In this document: piece by piece, positions 35,188-46,430 of the stretch
Numbering within the stretch: position 1 is the first letter of the stretch
Layout: each line of letters starts with the position of its first letter
Source of the DNA: Nectonema munidae
Taxonomy: Eukaryota; Nematomorpha; Nectonematoida; Nectonematidae
Assembly: GCA_030549495.1 (NCBI GenBank)
Contig: JAUIRK010000681.1
Span: 62,001-126,000, forward strand
DNA length: 64,000 bases
Direction of reading: 5' to 3'
Made by a program: the position numbers and the translations under genes
The notes under the pieces: generated by a model
Seen by the model: only the letters and a program-made list of their open reading frames with translations
The model's database searches: none
Told to the model about the DNA's origin: nothing

Positions 35188-36159
35188 TCTTTAAATTAAA
35201 AAAAAACTAAAGTGTTCTTTTAATTTAAGTAAATGTATGTATATGATTTTTTCTAAGAAAACAATTAAACAAAATTTTAGTTTAGTTCTTAATGGTAATC
35301 AATTAACTAGAATAAGTATTTTTAATTACTTAGGCCTCACTTTCAATAAAAATTTGTCTTGGTTCAGACACATTTCATCTGTACATATTAAAGACTTTCG
35401 TCTTCTTGATACTTTTCGCAAAATAGAAATGTATTTAACATTTCAATGTAAAAAATTACTTTATAATGCTTTTATTTTTCCTCACTTTTTGTATTGCAAT
35501 TTAATCTGGGGGTCATCTTGCTTATCAATGCTACATAAATTATATTCTTGTCAAAAAAAAATTTTCATGTTCATTAATCTTTCTCGTAGTTTTAATTATT
35601 CTCTTTTAATATTAACAAGCTATCTCATTTTAATTTTTTTTAAAAATTTTTTTTTAAATGGGGTTTTTTTAAAAATTTTTTTTTTTTAAAAATAATTAAA
35701 AAATTTTATCCCTCCCTCCCCCCCCCCTCTTCTCTTTCCTCCCCTAATATAAAAAAAACTTCTTTCGTTCAATTCATCTAAGAACATTCTCTCTTGTCAA
35801 TTCCTCCATTTCTAATCTTGACTTCAGAAACCCTTGAAACTTTAAAGAATCCGTTAAAGCTCTTTTATATTTCCATATTTTTCTCATGACTCTATATAAA
35901 TATAAATATATATATATCTCTCATACTTTTAATTTATATTATATATCATTTAAAATTAATGTTTATTAGTTGGTTTTTTTTCGTTCTTGTAAATTATTAT
36001 GTTTTTTTCATGTCTATCCATCTGGGTATGAAGAAATCACGATGAGGAAACGAAGCTTCCTTTTTCTCTTCCAATGGCAGGCCACATTAAAAGATTTCAT
36101 TTTGATTTATTTCATCTGATATTAGGTTTTTTTCCTTTAATAAATTTCTTATTCTTCTT
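35188..36159 (+). mobile_element. 5'-truncated LINE with perfect 16-bp TSD
   Basis: The direct repeat CTAGCTACTATAGTGT flanks the insertion at 35172-35187 and 36160-36175. From 35237 the sequence encodes about 110 residues of a non-LTR reverse-transcriptase C-terminal region (ISIFNYLGLTFNKNLSWF, then FIFPHFLYCNLIWGSSCL, SCQKKIFMFI) before low-complexity T-rich sequence. The 3' UTR ends AATAAATTTCTTATTCTTCTTC, with a tail type like that of the LINE at 12261-12983. The perfect, long TSD indicates a recent insertion. It lies in the 5' flank of INTS15 in the opposite direction. Confidence 0.88.
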
Positions 36160-36175
36160 CTAGCTACTATAGTGT

Positions 36176-37418
36176 AAAAATCAATTAGATTAAGTGCAAA
36201 GCAATTTTATGTTCATTTAAAAAGATATTAATCTTTCTTAATTTTCTATACCTTTTGAATTAGAAAAACTAAGATAAATCTACTTCGTATTATATAACAA
36301 CTTAACTTTGTCAAATCATGTCAGTTATTTCAACATTAAGGTACTGTACCGTAAAGGTACCGTGGGTGTGTTTTCATTGACAAGGTACTGTTGTACCGCT
36401 TATGTTAAATTATGAACTTCCGTGCTGAGTCCATTTCAAAACAAATTCAGTTTTGGTATAAAATTGTACATATACAAGTCCCTTTTTGTCATATTAACTA
36501 TTGTTATTTAGCCTGAGTTTTTCCAACAATAATTCACTTTTTATTTCAGAGAAAAAAGTAATTAGGTATCTTTTAAACACTAGAAACATTAATCATAGTA
36601 CCAAACTTTTTTACAGAGAAATGCTACTGAAGATAAACGATATGTATAAATAAAAAATGTACTTGTTTTTATGTATATATATTGAGATGTCTTATAGTCC
36701 AATATATGATTTGAAAATCGTAAAAAATAAAGACGTTTATAACACAAGATCTATTTTTAAAGATATTCTTTTCTAAAGGTTAGAAATTTGTAAGAAAACC
36801 TAAATCATAAATTATTAACTGTTTGAATAATTTTTCATCTTGTGATATATTATCCTCTAGTTTTTCAATTTTTAAAGTTCAAATTAAGGACCTTCTTTTG
36901 AATTATTAAGATTAAGATTGTTGTAACAAAAATAACTACATCTGCAATAAAATATATTATTGTAAGAATATTGGCATCAACATATTATGCAACCAATATA
37001 TAAGCGTATATATTTTTGTATTCATGTATATAAACAATAGTATCACATATACAGACATTTTCATTTGTCTGCTCATTTTCATTGGTATGGTATAATTTTT
37101 TAATATATGTTTATGTATTTGTATTTATAATATATATGTATATAGGTACGAAGGATATTTTATCACTACCCATTGTGAAGTATTTTCTAAGATTTTATAT
37201 TGTAAATTGAGCTATCTATTTTAGTAATTGGTTGATAAAAACTTGGGAGATTGGAAATATTCCAATAATAAATTAATACTTGTTTTAACACTATTTGCTC
37301 AAAGCCATGATATAAATATCTAAATTAAAATCATAAACTTTTGTTGAGTTGTAATTAATGGAAGCGCCTTATAAGCTTTTTGAATTACATTTTCTTACAT
37401 ATTTAGCTGTATATATGG
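36176..37418. other. Gene-free AT-rich stretch
   Basis: No coding potential. A small GGTACC-containing inverted motif cluster (GGTACTGTACCGTAAAGGTACCGTGG-like, interrupted) lies near 36342-36400. Nothing else is supported. Confidence 0.45.
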
Positions 37419-37679
37419 CAGTAGCCTAGAGAAAAATATAAAATTCGGGTGGCATGATGGGGTATATATTTTTCAAAAATAAAATTTTCTCAGAAATCTA
37501 AAATTCACAAAATTTTTATTAAAAAATTTTAAATCTGTGCATTTTTGAGAAAATTTTTTTAAGATTTTTTCATTGGAGATAGATTTATAATACCTTTAAA
37601 TATTTAAGAGAATAAAAATGACGGTACCTAGCAAAAATAGGGGCATTGCATCACATGGCCCATCCTGGCTACGCCTCTG
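37419..37679. mobile_element. hAT-like MITE
   Basis: The right end, reversed, reads CAGAGGCGTAGCCAGGATGG and the left begins CAGTAGCCTAGAG, a diverged relative. The right end is clearly of the CAGTGGCGTAGCCA class seen at 33074. The TSD is not preserved. About 260 bp, non-coding. Confidence 0.55.
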
Positions 37680-38335
37680 TTAAGCGATCCATAGTTTTAA
37701 AAAATAAATTATTGTGTAAATCAGGGACAAAAACTTTTTTAAAATGAGAGCCAGATGAGACTTTTGCGAGCATGTTGCCTACCGCAGTGACAAACAAAGC
37801 AAAAAAAAAGTGAATACTGTATTGTAGAAAGCGTATATTATATATATTTATCCTAGATGTATTTCTGGTGTGTAGTGATGTCTGCTAGCAAGGCAAGGCG
37901 AGTGAACCATCGTGGCTTGGAGAAGTGTTAGGCAAACAATTTTCTGACAAAAGAAGGGGACTATCTTCTGGTGCGGTAGCACATATAAGGCAGAATGGCC
38001 CCACCACTTAGCCAGCGAAAGTCAAAGAAATAAAGCAGATGCTTCTAATGTACGTTCACCTCGTTCATCAGTACTTGAAAAAAAAGGTGTTTGAGTCTAC
38101 TGAGGATAAAGTTAATGACCTTCACTACGACAGATATAACATCAACAAAGGTAGTATACTTAAAACAGAGGGATTCCTAGTATATCATGCAGTGCTCTTT
38201 TTAGATGGGCTAAGTTTGTCCTCTGACCTTACAGTGGCGCACTAGAAATGAAGTGGCTTTGTTCTTATCTCGATTCATCTCAGGAGAATCTTCAATTGTC
38301 ACTCACACAAGACAGACGAAACCCAATTAGTGCTG
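37680..38335. other. Low-grade flank of hAT fragment
   Basis: The segment 37860-38240 is richer in G+C and has short frames on both strands. It may be a continuation of the hAT remnant at 38336-38800, but no motif can be aligned. Confidence 0.35.
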
Positions 38336-38800
38336 TTACACATACTCAAGTATGACGTAAAAGATGTCTTGCCCAGTGATAGTGCTATGGAGCGGGATAA
38401 ACTGGAAGAATTCACCATACAAATGCAGATCAGCAGTGACACCATGGATGAAAACTCTCAACTTGACCGTATCAGTGGCTGTTTCAGTTATGTCGGTGTT
38501 TGTGTTAAAAAAGGGGGAGAAGACATAGATGACTGAGCAGATGGTCTTGAGTGAGTCGTTCAAGTCGACGACAATGTCTGATGAAAGGCTCAAGCTCTGA
38601 AAATCAGCAAGGAGGCATTCCTTAATGAAGTCCCCATCCACGAATTGCTTAATCCTGTAAGTAATTAGGCGCGTGAAAACGAGGGAAAGTTTGATGATCT
38701 GTGATATATCTCCAAGTTGCGGCACACGTTGTACTCTTTGATGACTGCCTCACTCTTGAAGCATATGAGTTACTCGGTTAATTCCTTTTTTAAACATTAA
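38336..38800 (-). pseudogene. GTF2IRD2/ZBED-like hAT transposase, N-terminal part
   Basis: From about 38770 downwards the minus strand gives SEAVIKEYNVCRNLEIYHRS (compare the family's VIKEYNLRRHYETKH BED finger), then IKQFVDGDFIKECLL (family PFxDGEFVKxCL) and KLRVFIHGVTADLHLYGEFF, then STITGQDIF (family QLAxFIRGVD...TTTGxDIF). This covers the zinc finger and the beginning of the catalytic fold. The rest is missing. About 130 residues remain in one frame. Subfamily named from memory. Confidence 0.75.
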
Positions 38801-39231
38801 GGGTCGCTATCATGATCGCACACAGCTGAGCAGAATATAAGTGAGGTTTATAAAATTTAAAGTTAAAAAAAATATATATCAATTAAATTATGCCTTCATA
38901 CAAAATTTCATATGCCAGAGCAAAATGCCAGTAAAATTATTTTTCAAATATTGAATTAGACAGACAATGTTGAGAGTTATAATTTCTATAAATTAAAATT
39001 AAAAAAAAATTAATTACTTTTAAATTGTAAAATTGAAAGCTATTTATATCAGGCCTGACGGCGAATTATTTCCAACAATAATACAAAATAAGAACATTGT
39101 TTTTAGTGGCAAATATACGTAAGTTCAAAATTCACATAACAAAACACTAATGGTTTCGAAATTAAACAGTTATTTTGTTTTTAAAAATAATCTTTTTTTT
39201 TTTTGACAGGGTGTTTCATGCAAATGATAAG
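38801..39231. other. Spacer, nothing recognised
   Basis: AT-rich with no gene or bounded repeat. Confidence 0.45.
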
Positions 39232-39301
39232 TCGATGGCATCCACGGGATTCGAACCCAAAGGCTTTCGATCCGTAGGCGACGCCTCTACCTATCAGCCC
39301 A
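39232..39301 (-). repeat. tRNA-like SINE head
   Basis: On the minus strand the sequence has an A-box-like TGATAGGTAGAGG and a B box GGGTTCGAATCCC, about 40 bases apart. The anticodon arm and acceptor stem do not close, so it is a SINE promoter, not a tRNA gene. It sits just upstream of the SINE at 39384. Confidence 0.55.
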
Positions 39302-39383
39302 GATTAAAAATAGAGATTAAAAATAATCTTACATTATATTAAAAATTTAAGTCATAAAAGTATATTAAATACAATCTCACACT

Positions 39384-39563
39384 GAGCCTCAATGATTGTT
39401 ATGCTGTACCTCTCAGTTTAACAATTGAAAGTCAGAGTTTCGATCTCCAAGACTCCCCACTCAACAAAATCACATAATTGTGACTAACATGCTTCAAGCA
39501 TAATGCGAGAATATAGCCTTACGGCTGAAGGGCTTTGATAATCTCCAAATAACCAACCAACCA
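39384..39563 (+). mobile_element. tRNA-derived SINE (about 180 bp), copy 1
   Basis: The head starts GAGCCTCAATG and has a degenerate B box (GTTTCGATCTCC). The body ends CATAATGCGAGAATATAGCC, TTACGGCTGAAGG and the tail ACCAACCAACC. It is near-identical along its length to 60862-61039. The 9-bp flanks TCTCACACT (39375-39383) and TCGCACACT (39564-39572) differ at one base and are probably the target duplication. Confidence 0.85.
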
Positions 39564-39572
39564 TCGCACACT

Positions 39573-41000
39573 ATACTACAAATGCCGCTTTAGCAATGTT
39601 TTTATGGGGGAGCAAGCGCTCACTTAGTGATTCAGCACTAAATTAAAAATTTATATATTGCACCCCACTCCAATTTATATCAATAAAATGCATACGCCAG
39701 TCAACGACGAACAAAAGAAAGCAAGCGTCTCAACACTTTGTCTTTTATCCCGGCAGTCGTAGGAGGTTTGACATAAAGCGTTGTAACAACCTTTTATACT
39801 GGAGCTTTGGGTACCGAATTGCCTTGTAAATATTTAAAATGTTGTTGAGATAGACATTGCGTATTAGATCCAGCACGCATGCTGGAGGTTCCCGACAATT
39901 TCTATAAATTATAAAAAAATTAATTGCAGTTTACTTCAGCCAAAATATAAATTGATTTACAAAATATAAAAAAAAATATATTTAAAAAAATAGAGTCCTA
40001 AAAATGTGTTATTTTCCTCGCTGTTACTATCACCAAATAGTTCCTATCACTCTTCAGTTAATTTATCGTGGTAAATATTGTCTTCCTTATCATATTCCCT
40101 TATTCACAACGACACGGACATTTATAGGCAATAAATAAACCTAGATTTTGTTTATAACCATATTTTAGATGAGACATGATAATAATTAAGTTACAGTCAC
40201 TGTACATGTTTTTTTATGATCTATTTCAACTATCTGAAATTAGTTGTATTTGGCAATATTACAACTCAATAAAAAAGAGCACTGTACTGTTTTCAAGGGA
40301 ACGTTACAAATACCTATTTTTGAAGTCAGCTTTATCTTTAGTAGTACGGATGATGTTATGTTAAAATTATTTAGCATCCTTACCACGTCCAATCTAAACA
40401 AAGACACTCTTAAAAATTCGTTTCTACTTTCACGATCATTTTTCATAAGTAGACCCCTTTTAAAATTTATTTTATTTTGGGGAAAAGAGAAATTTTATCT
40501 AAGTGTATTTTTTATAATGTTAAAAAATCAATTAAATATTAGACTTATTCGTATATATTTCGAATCATTATTAAAGGATTAATAAAACAAGGTTCTGTTA
40601 TATCGATGTTTAGAAGAAGTATATACTCTAAAATTGGTGTTATGAGGAAGGCACGGGCAATGTGTGACAGATACTCCTAGCAGTTCATTATTAAAAGTTT
40701 GCCAATGACGACCTTAGCTCACCGAAAGGATATTGTCTTATGTTGCGTCTAGGTCTAGAGCATTCGAAACGTAGCATTTTTGAAACTCGCTCCAAGATTG
40801 CATCTCTATCGCATGATTTCATCATGGATTCCATTTCATGATTTCACAACCAAATGTAAAATGGTTTCAAGAGGCGCTACTCCCTTAATCCCACATTTGT
40901 GTAGGAATTCTCTATACAACAAGGTATGGGAAACTTTTCCATGAAAGTGCCGAATTAAAAAATTTACAGATTTAATGAGCCCAAGACCGAATGGTATTGT
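39573..41000. other. Gene-free stretch with short overlapping frames
   Basis: Frames on both strands near 40176-40582 and 40836-41027 have no recognisable domain. The patch at 40640-40860 is less AT-rich but unassigned. Confidence 0.4.
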
Positions 41001-41490
41001 AAAATGGGCTATATTTAAAATATGCAAGAGAATTTTAAAGAAGCGAACTATATGTTTTTTGTTAATATTAAAAAAATAATAATAAAACTATGTATTTAAT
41101 ATAAGTATTTTTCTTTATCAAAATCTTAATTTTTAAAGTAAATTTATTTAAACATCTATAAGAAAATGTAATCATGAAAAAACATTGTTAAAACTCAACT
41201 GGGAAAATTAAAACAGGAGAAAGAAGCCCTTTTGGTGTAAATATTTTAAGCTTTCTTCAAAATTTAAAATAAGAACTAAACTGTGAAAATTAAAACAGTC
41301 GATAGGAAAAGTTTAGTGAAGATATTCTAAAATTTTTGAATCAATCATAATTTTTTACATCAATAATAATAATAAATTAACGAGCAATGAGCTTACATAA
41401 CTTTATCTCAGCGGGCCGCATGTGGCCAGGGGCAGTAGTTCATTAATTTCTTCAAGGGCTTGTTTAATAAGACGTCCAGTGACTGAACAA
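41000..41490 (+). repeat. Direct repeat, unit 1
   Basis: It matches 42925-43320 in the same order: TTTTAAAGAA(G/A)C(G/A)AAC, AAAATGTAATC(A/T)TGAAAAAA, the CCnTTTTGGTG block, TTTTGAATCAATCA, and a GC-rich end (GGGCCGCATGTGGCC against GCTGCATGCTGC). The copies are clearly diverged. The spacing between them is about 1.9 kb. Confidence 0.6.
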
Positions 41491-41799
41491 GGTTTGTAAG
41501 GCTTCTTGGTGTAACAGCAATGTCTATGTAGTAGTTCATTTGTTTTTCCTTTCTGAGTAAACAAGATCAGAGTTTAATGAGCTCCAAAAATTGTGATCTT
41601 TACACGGAACAAACCACAAAGCACCTCTATACTCGATCTATCCAAATTTTTCTCGTTGGGTATTAATCCTTTTTTTCAGTATAGTTTTCCTCTTGAAGAA
41701 GACCAGGGGCTATAGTCTTGTGTAATCAGCCAAACCGCTTCACTCCTTTTTTCCTAAAATATTATTACAAAATTCTCCCTCGAACCCACTAAATAATTA

Positions 41800-42760
41800 A
41801 TTGCGAAGTTGATGTTTTGATTTATTTTTCATGAAAATCAATCAAATCTGTGAAAAAATCAATCAGACTTGTCAATCAATGCCAAATAATAAACTTCAAA
41901 ATATATTATAATTTCACTTTTTTGGCCTTAATATTGTAGTAATTTATTTAATAAACCAAGTTTTGGTGATTAATTTAATTAAAATTAGCCTGATATTAAA
42001 TTAACTTTCACAGTTACCTTAACGCCAAACATTTTTTCTAAATATTTTAAATGCGCTATTGTTTAACTTTTATTAATTTGTAGTCAGATATTTTTTCATA
42101 ATTTTTGAAAAATTTTCGTCCGATTTAGCAAATCCACCTTTTTCTATTTCACCATAATGGTATTTTTGTCAATATATACACAGGTTATGAATACTACATG
42201 CCTATTATATTTTATTAGTTAATTCGATACTACATTAAGTTTTATATATTTAAGGCCAATTGATAAAATTATTTTCTTTATAATGACATCTCATAATGTG
42301 TTTGTAGTCTTTATATATGGTATCTATTTTTGTTCTTCATTCTAAACTGATCCTTCCTTGGTAGTTCTACTTTTATCAGAAATTCATTTTGTGCAATCTA
42401 TTTTGAAAAAATCTTTTCCAGTTTATTTAGCAAATAATTTTAGCAATTTTAGAGTTTTTCTATTGAAGGGAATCTCTTTGTTGATCTTGGCTATTTTAAT
42501 CAATATCATGTGTTGTAGTATCAAGTGGGGTGAACAGATATCACTCTGGATATTTGCTAACAAATTCTTTTTCAAAATTCGTATTTTTCATGAAATCATT
42601 TATAATCCTCTTTTTTAAATTACAAAAAGTTTTCCATCTTTATCTAAAAGACCCTCCTTTCATAACAAAGGAAAAAATTGCTCAAATTATATTCACATTT
42701 ATAAAATTTTATTCTGAATAACTATATATTCATATATTGATAACTGTGAAAGTTATTTTC
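41800..42760 (+). repeat. Diverged match to the interior of the TTAA element at 27640
   Basis: Blocks correspond in order to 28170-28830: CAATGCCAAATAATAAACTTC with CAATGTCAAATATATAAACT, TTGGTAGTTCT...TCAGAAATTCATTTT with TTGGTAGTTCT...TTAGAAATTTATTTT, and ATTGATAACT with TTTTGATAACT. No protein is encoded. It is probably another, older member of the same non-autonomous family. Confidence 0.5.
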
Positions 42761-42924
42761 AACTTTCACACTTTAGAATTTGATTTCCATAGCTAAAAAC
42801 ATGCTTTCTTCATCGGTTTTTGGTTACACCGAGGGTGAAAATATTTTTCGTCAAAGGATCATATCTCAAAATTCACAACTAAGAGGCCACATGGCAAAGT
42901 AAAAAGGAGAATATTTGACATAGG

Positions 42925-43320
42925 CTAGAGAAGTTTTAAAGAAACAAACGATATATTTTTGTGTAAAGTTAAATTTCAAGGATTTTTATTGATTCAAAGT
43001 CTTTTAAGAAATTATTTTTCATTAAAATTTTAAAAGTAAACTCATTTAAAAACATTTGTAGGAAAATGTAATCTTGAAAAAATATTAATTAGATTAAAAT
43101 TATAAAATGTTAGTTATAATCAAAGTAACTTCGTTCTTCAAAAATTAAAATAGACTCAAGTGAAAAAAAGGGGCCGTTTTGGTGAAAGTATTTTGAATCA
43201 ATCAGTGGTAGTGTAGTATAAATATTTAAAATGTTTCAGCTAATCAAATTGCACTTTAGAGAGCTGCATGCTGCTGGAGCCGTAGTTTTCCCACATCAGA
43301 TTTACATTCTATCCCTTAGA
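42925..43320 (+). repeat. Direct repeat, unit 2
   Basis: Partner of 41000-41490, with the matches listed there. A downstream patch (about 43500-43610, with GGAATCACGGTCTTGG and TCATTGGAAACGGTATATC) resembles 28925-29010 at low level. Confidence 0.55.
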
Positions 43321-43769
43321 GTGTTTTACGTAGATCATAGAATTTATTACTCCTCGTTATAAACGTACTAAAGCCAGACTTAACGTAACTTACACAGATA
43401 ACTTGATACACCATAGTTGAAATATATCCGATTTGTCATTTAATTGATATCAAAATTCACGTTTTAAATGTTAACTAGAATACATTTATTATTAAATTTA
43501 ATATTGGAAAGACCTTTGACTCGCGTGCCAGGAATCACGGTCTTGGGTGCCATAGTTTCGCCATCACTGAGTTCATTGGAAACGGTATATCTTCCATGTA
43601 GCAAGTTACATAGTTGTTTTTTGAAACTATTATATCTGCTAAAAGGTCTACTATATTAGCAATATAAAAAAATGAGTATCTTCTCAATAAAAAATGAGAT
43701 ACTGTTTCATTTTTTTATGATCACGCGTTCTCATTCCAATGTGCTCTTCAAATTCCTTACTTATGCCAT

Positions 43770-43979
43770 CAGGGACGCGGAGAGAATTATTTAAGGGCAG
43801 GTGCTCAAGTAGAGAAAACGGCTGAAATATAGTAATCATCATAGAGTCTACTGAACTATTTATCAGTAAAACTAAGAAATTTATAAGAAAAAATTATATA
43901 AACTTATTCATAAATGACTCTGAGGTATTTGTGTGGGTACGGCCTCTTGTGCCTTGGTTTATCTTTATCTACGTCACTG
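43770..43979. mobile_element. hAT-like MITE (210 bp)
   Basis: The left end CAGGGACGCGGAGAGAATTA and the reversed right end CAGTGACGTAGATAAAGATA are diverged inverted repeats. An internal word GGGCAGGTGCT also appears next to a hAT-type end at 56905-56915. No target duplication was found. Confidence 0.5.
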
Positions 43980-43993
43980 GTTTAGACATATAA

Positions 43994-44045
43994 CCAGGCC
44001 CGTCGCTGGAGCTTCATTACAGGGAGGGGGGGGGGGGGGCAAAAC
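43994..44045 (+). mobile_element. Lone hAT-type terminus with long G tract
   Basis: CAGGCCCGTCGCTGGAGCTT is followed by a run of about 15 G. Its form matches known hAT ends. A possible inverse partner is at 48797-48874, but that would span several unrelated fragments. Confidence 0.4.
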
Positions 44046-44149
44046 TACATAAAAAAATTTTCAATATTTTTAAAAGGTAAATTTACCATCGTATGTTTTC
44101 AACGAATTATGGTACACCACTTGTGTTGAACCAGGAAAAGATTGGCATG

Positions 44150-44224
44150 TACTAGATTCGAACCCAACCGATATGAGTATCGAGTCCAGCGTTCTACGTT
44201 TTAACCACTCAACTCACGCGCCCA
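44150..44224 (-). repeat. tRNA-Ser-like SINE head
   Basis: On the minus strand: TTGGGCGCGTGAGTTGAGTG, GTTAAAACGTAGAACGCTGG, ACTCGATA, then the B box GGGTTCGAATC at 44154-44164. The A box (GAGTGGTTAA) and the long variable region resemble tRNA-Ser. The acceptor stem is not paired, so it is a SINE remnant, related to 62601-62678. Confidence 0.65.
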
Positions 44225-44359
44225 AGACACAGTATTTTTTACAAAGAAATTAAAAAATACAATTAAATAATTATTTATTAAGCATAATTAATTTGTATAA
44301 TTTCCAAATAAACTTGTTAAAATAATATAAGCCTTTTTTTTTATGTAAACTCTTTTAGA

Positions 44360-44650
44360 TATTCATCTTTGTTATTTCAGACGTGTACTCTCGCATAAAA
44401 GAAAATAGAATAAGAGCTTCTTTTCTGTTTTCGTTGCAAGAACTTCTTGATAAAGTAAAAATTCTTTTTAACCTCGAAAAAACTTTCACATACTGCTGTC
44501 GAGACACCAAATGTAATACAACCTAAAAATTGAAACAATTCTTATCAGATAAAAATAATAAATCGAAAAACATGTACCAGCATACAAACTAAAAACGTTA
44601 GGAAAGGCATCTTTCATTGAAAAGAATATAGAGAACACATCTTCAAGAGA
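44360..44650 (-). pseudogene. hAT dimerisation-domain fragment
   Basis: The minus strand reads CITFGVSTAVCESFFEVKKN, then FYFIKKFLQRKQKRSSY, equivalent to the hAT pattern IPVSTAxCERSFSxLKxIKxxLRSxM. Upstream, in another frame, MKDAFPNVFSLYAG fits the segment that precedes it. Short and decayed. Confidence 0.5.
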
Positions 44651-45084
44651 CTTATGAATCATTGGATCAAATTTTGAAAGTAAAAAGTGCTAATCAAAAC
44701 AGAAGTTGCTTGTAAAAAGTTAAGAAAATCAGAGTTAGATCCTAAAAACCTTTAAAATTTTGAGTTCATTATCAAGTGCACCATCGTTTGCTTTAAGGTA
44801 CTTATCAATCTTAATATTTTATAATTTCTTTGTATTAAAGATTTGAATGGATTTTCGAAAATTTATAAAAATAAATGTTGAGAGAGAAAAGACACGATCG
44901 ATATTAATTCGGTTTTTGTTAGTCAAGGCACTTCAGCTTCCTTTAATTCAGTTTCAATTTCTTCAAGTGAAAAAAGTCTTTCGGATGCAAGTTTTGCTCA
45001 AGTTCAAAAAAATATAAAAGGAAATCATAATGAATTTGTTCAAAGCATACAGTTGGTTACACTTTAATTCAAATTTAAAAGCTG

Positions 45085-45775
45085 TTGTATGGTCACACGT
45101 GTAATCAGGCGTACCGAAACAATTTGATTAACATGGCAAAATGTTCAGATAGTACCTTTATTACGTCTGGATTTAAGAAGTGGAAAAAAGCAGTAGAAAA
45201 ATTTGATTCTCATCAAAAGTCAAAAACTCATAAAGGTGCTTCATCTAATTTATTTCATAGAAAAAATTCAGAAAGTATACAGACAAACTTGATTAAAAAT
45301 CAAAAGAGAAAAAAAATTAAATATAGGAATTGTCTACTTAAAATTATATCATCTTTGAAATTTTTAGCTCAGCAAGGATTAGCTTTTCAAGGAAAGAATG
45401 ATGAGGGGAACTTTAAAGAGCTATTAAAGCTTCGCTGTGAAGATGTTGAAGAGCTACGCGTATGGCTTAATCGAAAACTATACTACTACCGAAATTCAAA
45501 ATCATATTGTAAAAATAATAAATCGATTAATACTAAAAAAAATAATCAAAGAAATCAATGAAGAATCTGAAACTTACGGCATAATAGTTGATGGAACTCA
45601 AGACATTCAAGGCAAAGAGCAGGAAGTAATATGTATTCGTTACGTCAAGAATAATTTTGAAATAAAAGAAGACTTTTTAGGTATATATAATACTGTCAGT
45701 ACAGTTCTACTTTTCACAATTAGTGGTCTAGAAATGCCACGGGAGACCAAATATTCAAGCAATCCTTTAAAATAA
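45085..45775 (+). pseudogene. TTF/DUF4371 hAT transposase, N-terminal half
   Basis: The first frame has a TTF-type zinc finger (ITSGFKKWKKAVEKFDSHQK, SKTHKGA), then LAQQGLAFQGKNDEGNFKEL. The frame changes near 45480 and continues with NHIVKIINRLILKKIIKEIN, then YGIIVDGTQDIQGKEQEVIC, whose D is the first catalytic acid, then DFLGIYN. ZMYM1-like hAT proteins have exactly this order. It stops at 45775 with the catalytic core and the dimerisation domain missing; repeat copy B begins soon after. Confidence 0.8.
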
Positions 45776-45899
45776 AGTCTCTTCAACGAACACTTAAATT
45801 TATAAGACAACTTTATATTTTTTTACAAAATTACTGAAATTTAATTACTATACTTCCAGCAAAAATATTTTAATTAAATTGGCATATAACATATACACT

Positions 45900-46430
45900 A
45901 ATTTAAAAAAATTCAAAAGCTTTTCATTTGAAAATGAAGTACAGGCACACTACATGAATTTATGAAAGGATATTATTTGATCGATAGAAAAAACAACTGA
46001 AACAAATAACTGAAGGTTGGAGAGTTTTATATGAGTGAATGTAGTCTGAAGGAAAAGAGTCTACTATTAACAATAAAAAATTTAAAAAATTTTATTGAAA
46101 AAAAATTATTCAATATTCAAATTTTCCATTTCTTCTTCCTAAAAAATGAACACATTTTATTGAAAAAAATAAATAAAAAAACACATCAAACTTAAATAAC
46201 TTTTCTGAGGTATTCTATAAAAATGGTAAATTGAACTAAAGTTAAAAAACTTGGTATTTTTTTCATTCTTTTAGTGTTAGTTAGTTAGACTCTCAAAAAA
46301 GATATAAAATCAAATCACACAATAAAGTAAGATTGTATTACTTCATTTTTCTCAGCATCATTCTAAAAATAGTTTAAAAGTTAAATTGGTGCAAGCAAAA
46401 AAAGAATTTTCAAATACAAAGTTGAAAAAT
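45900..46430 (-). repeat. Dispersed repeat, copy B (inverted partner 4830-5730)
   Basis: Reverse complement of copy A, with the landmarks described there (AATAACTGAAGGTTGGAGAG near 46003, CTCAGCATCATTC near 46353). It lacks the 300-base insert of copy A and so shows the shorter, probably ancestral, form. Confidence 0.75.

Noticed and set aside
39232-39301. A functional tRNA gene on the minus strand
   Set aside because: A- and B-box motifs are present but the acceptor and anticodon stems do not pair; the same applies to 44150-44224 and 62601-62678.
40176-41027. Overlapping 60-112 codon frames on both strands as possible novel genes
   Set aside because: No domain, no codon-use difference visible, no splice or poly(A) context; similar frames are expected by chance in AT-rich DNA.
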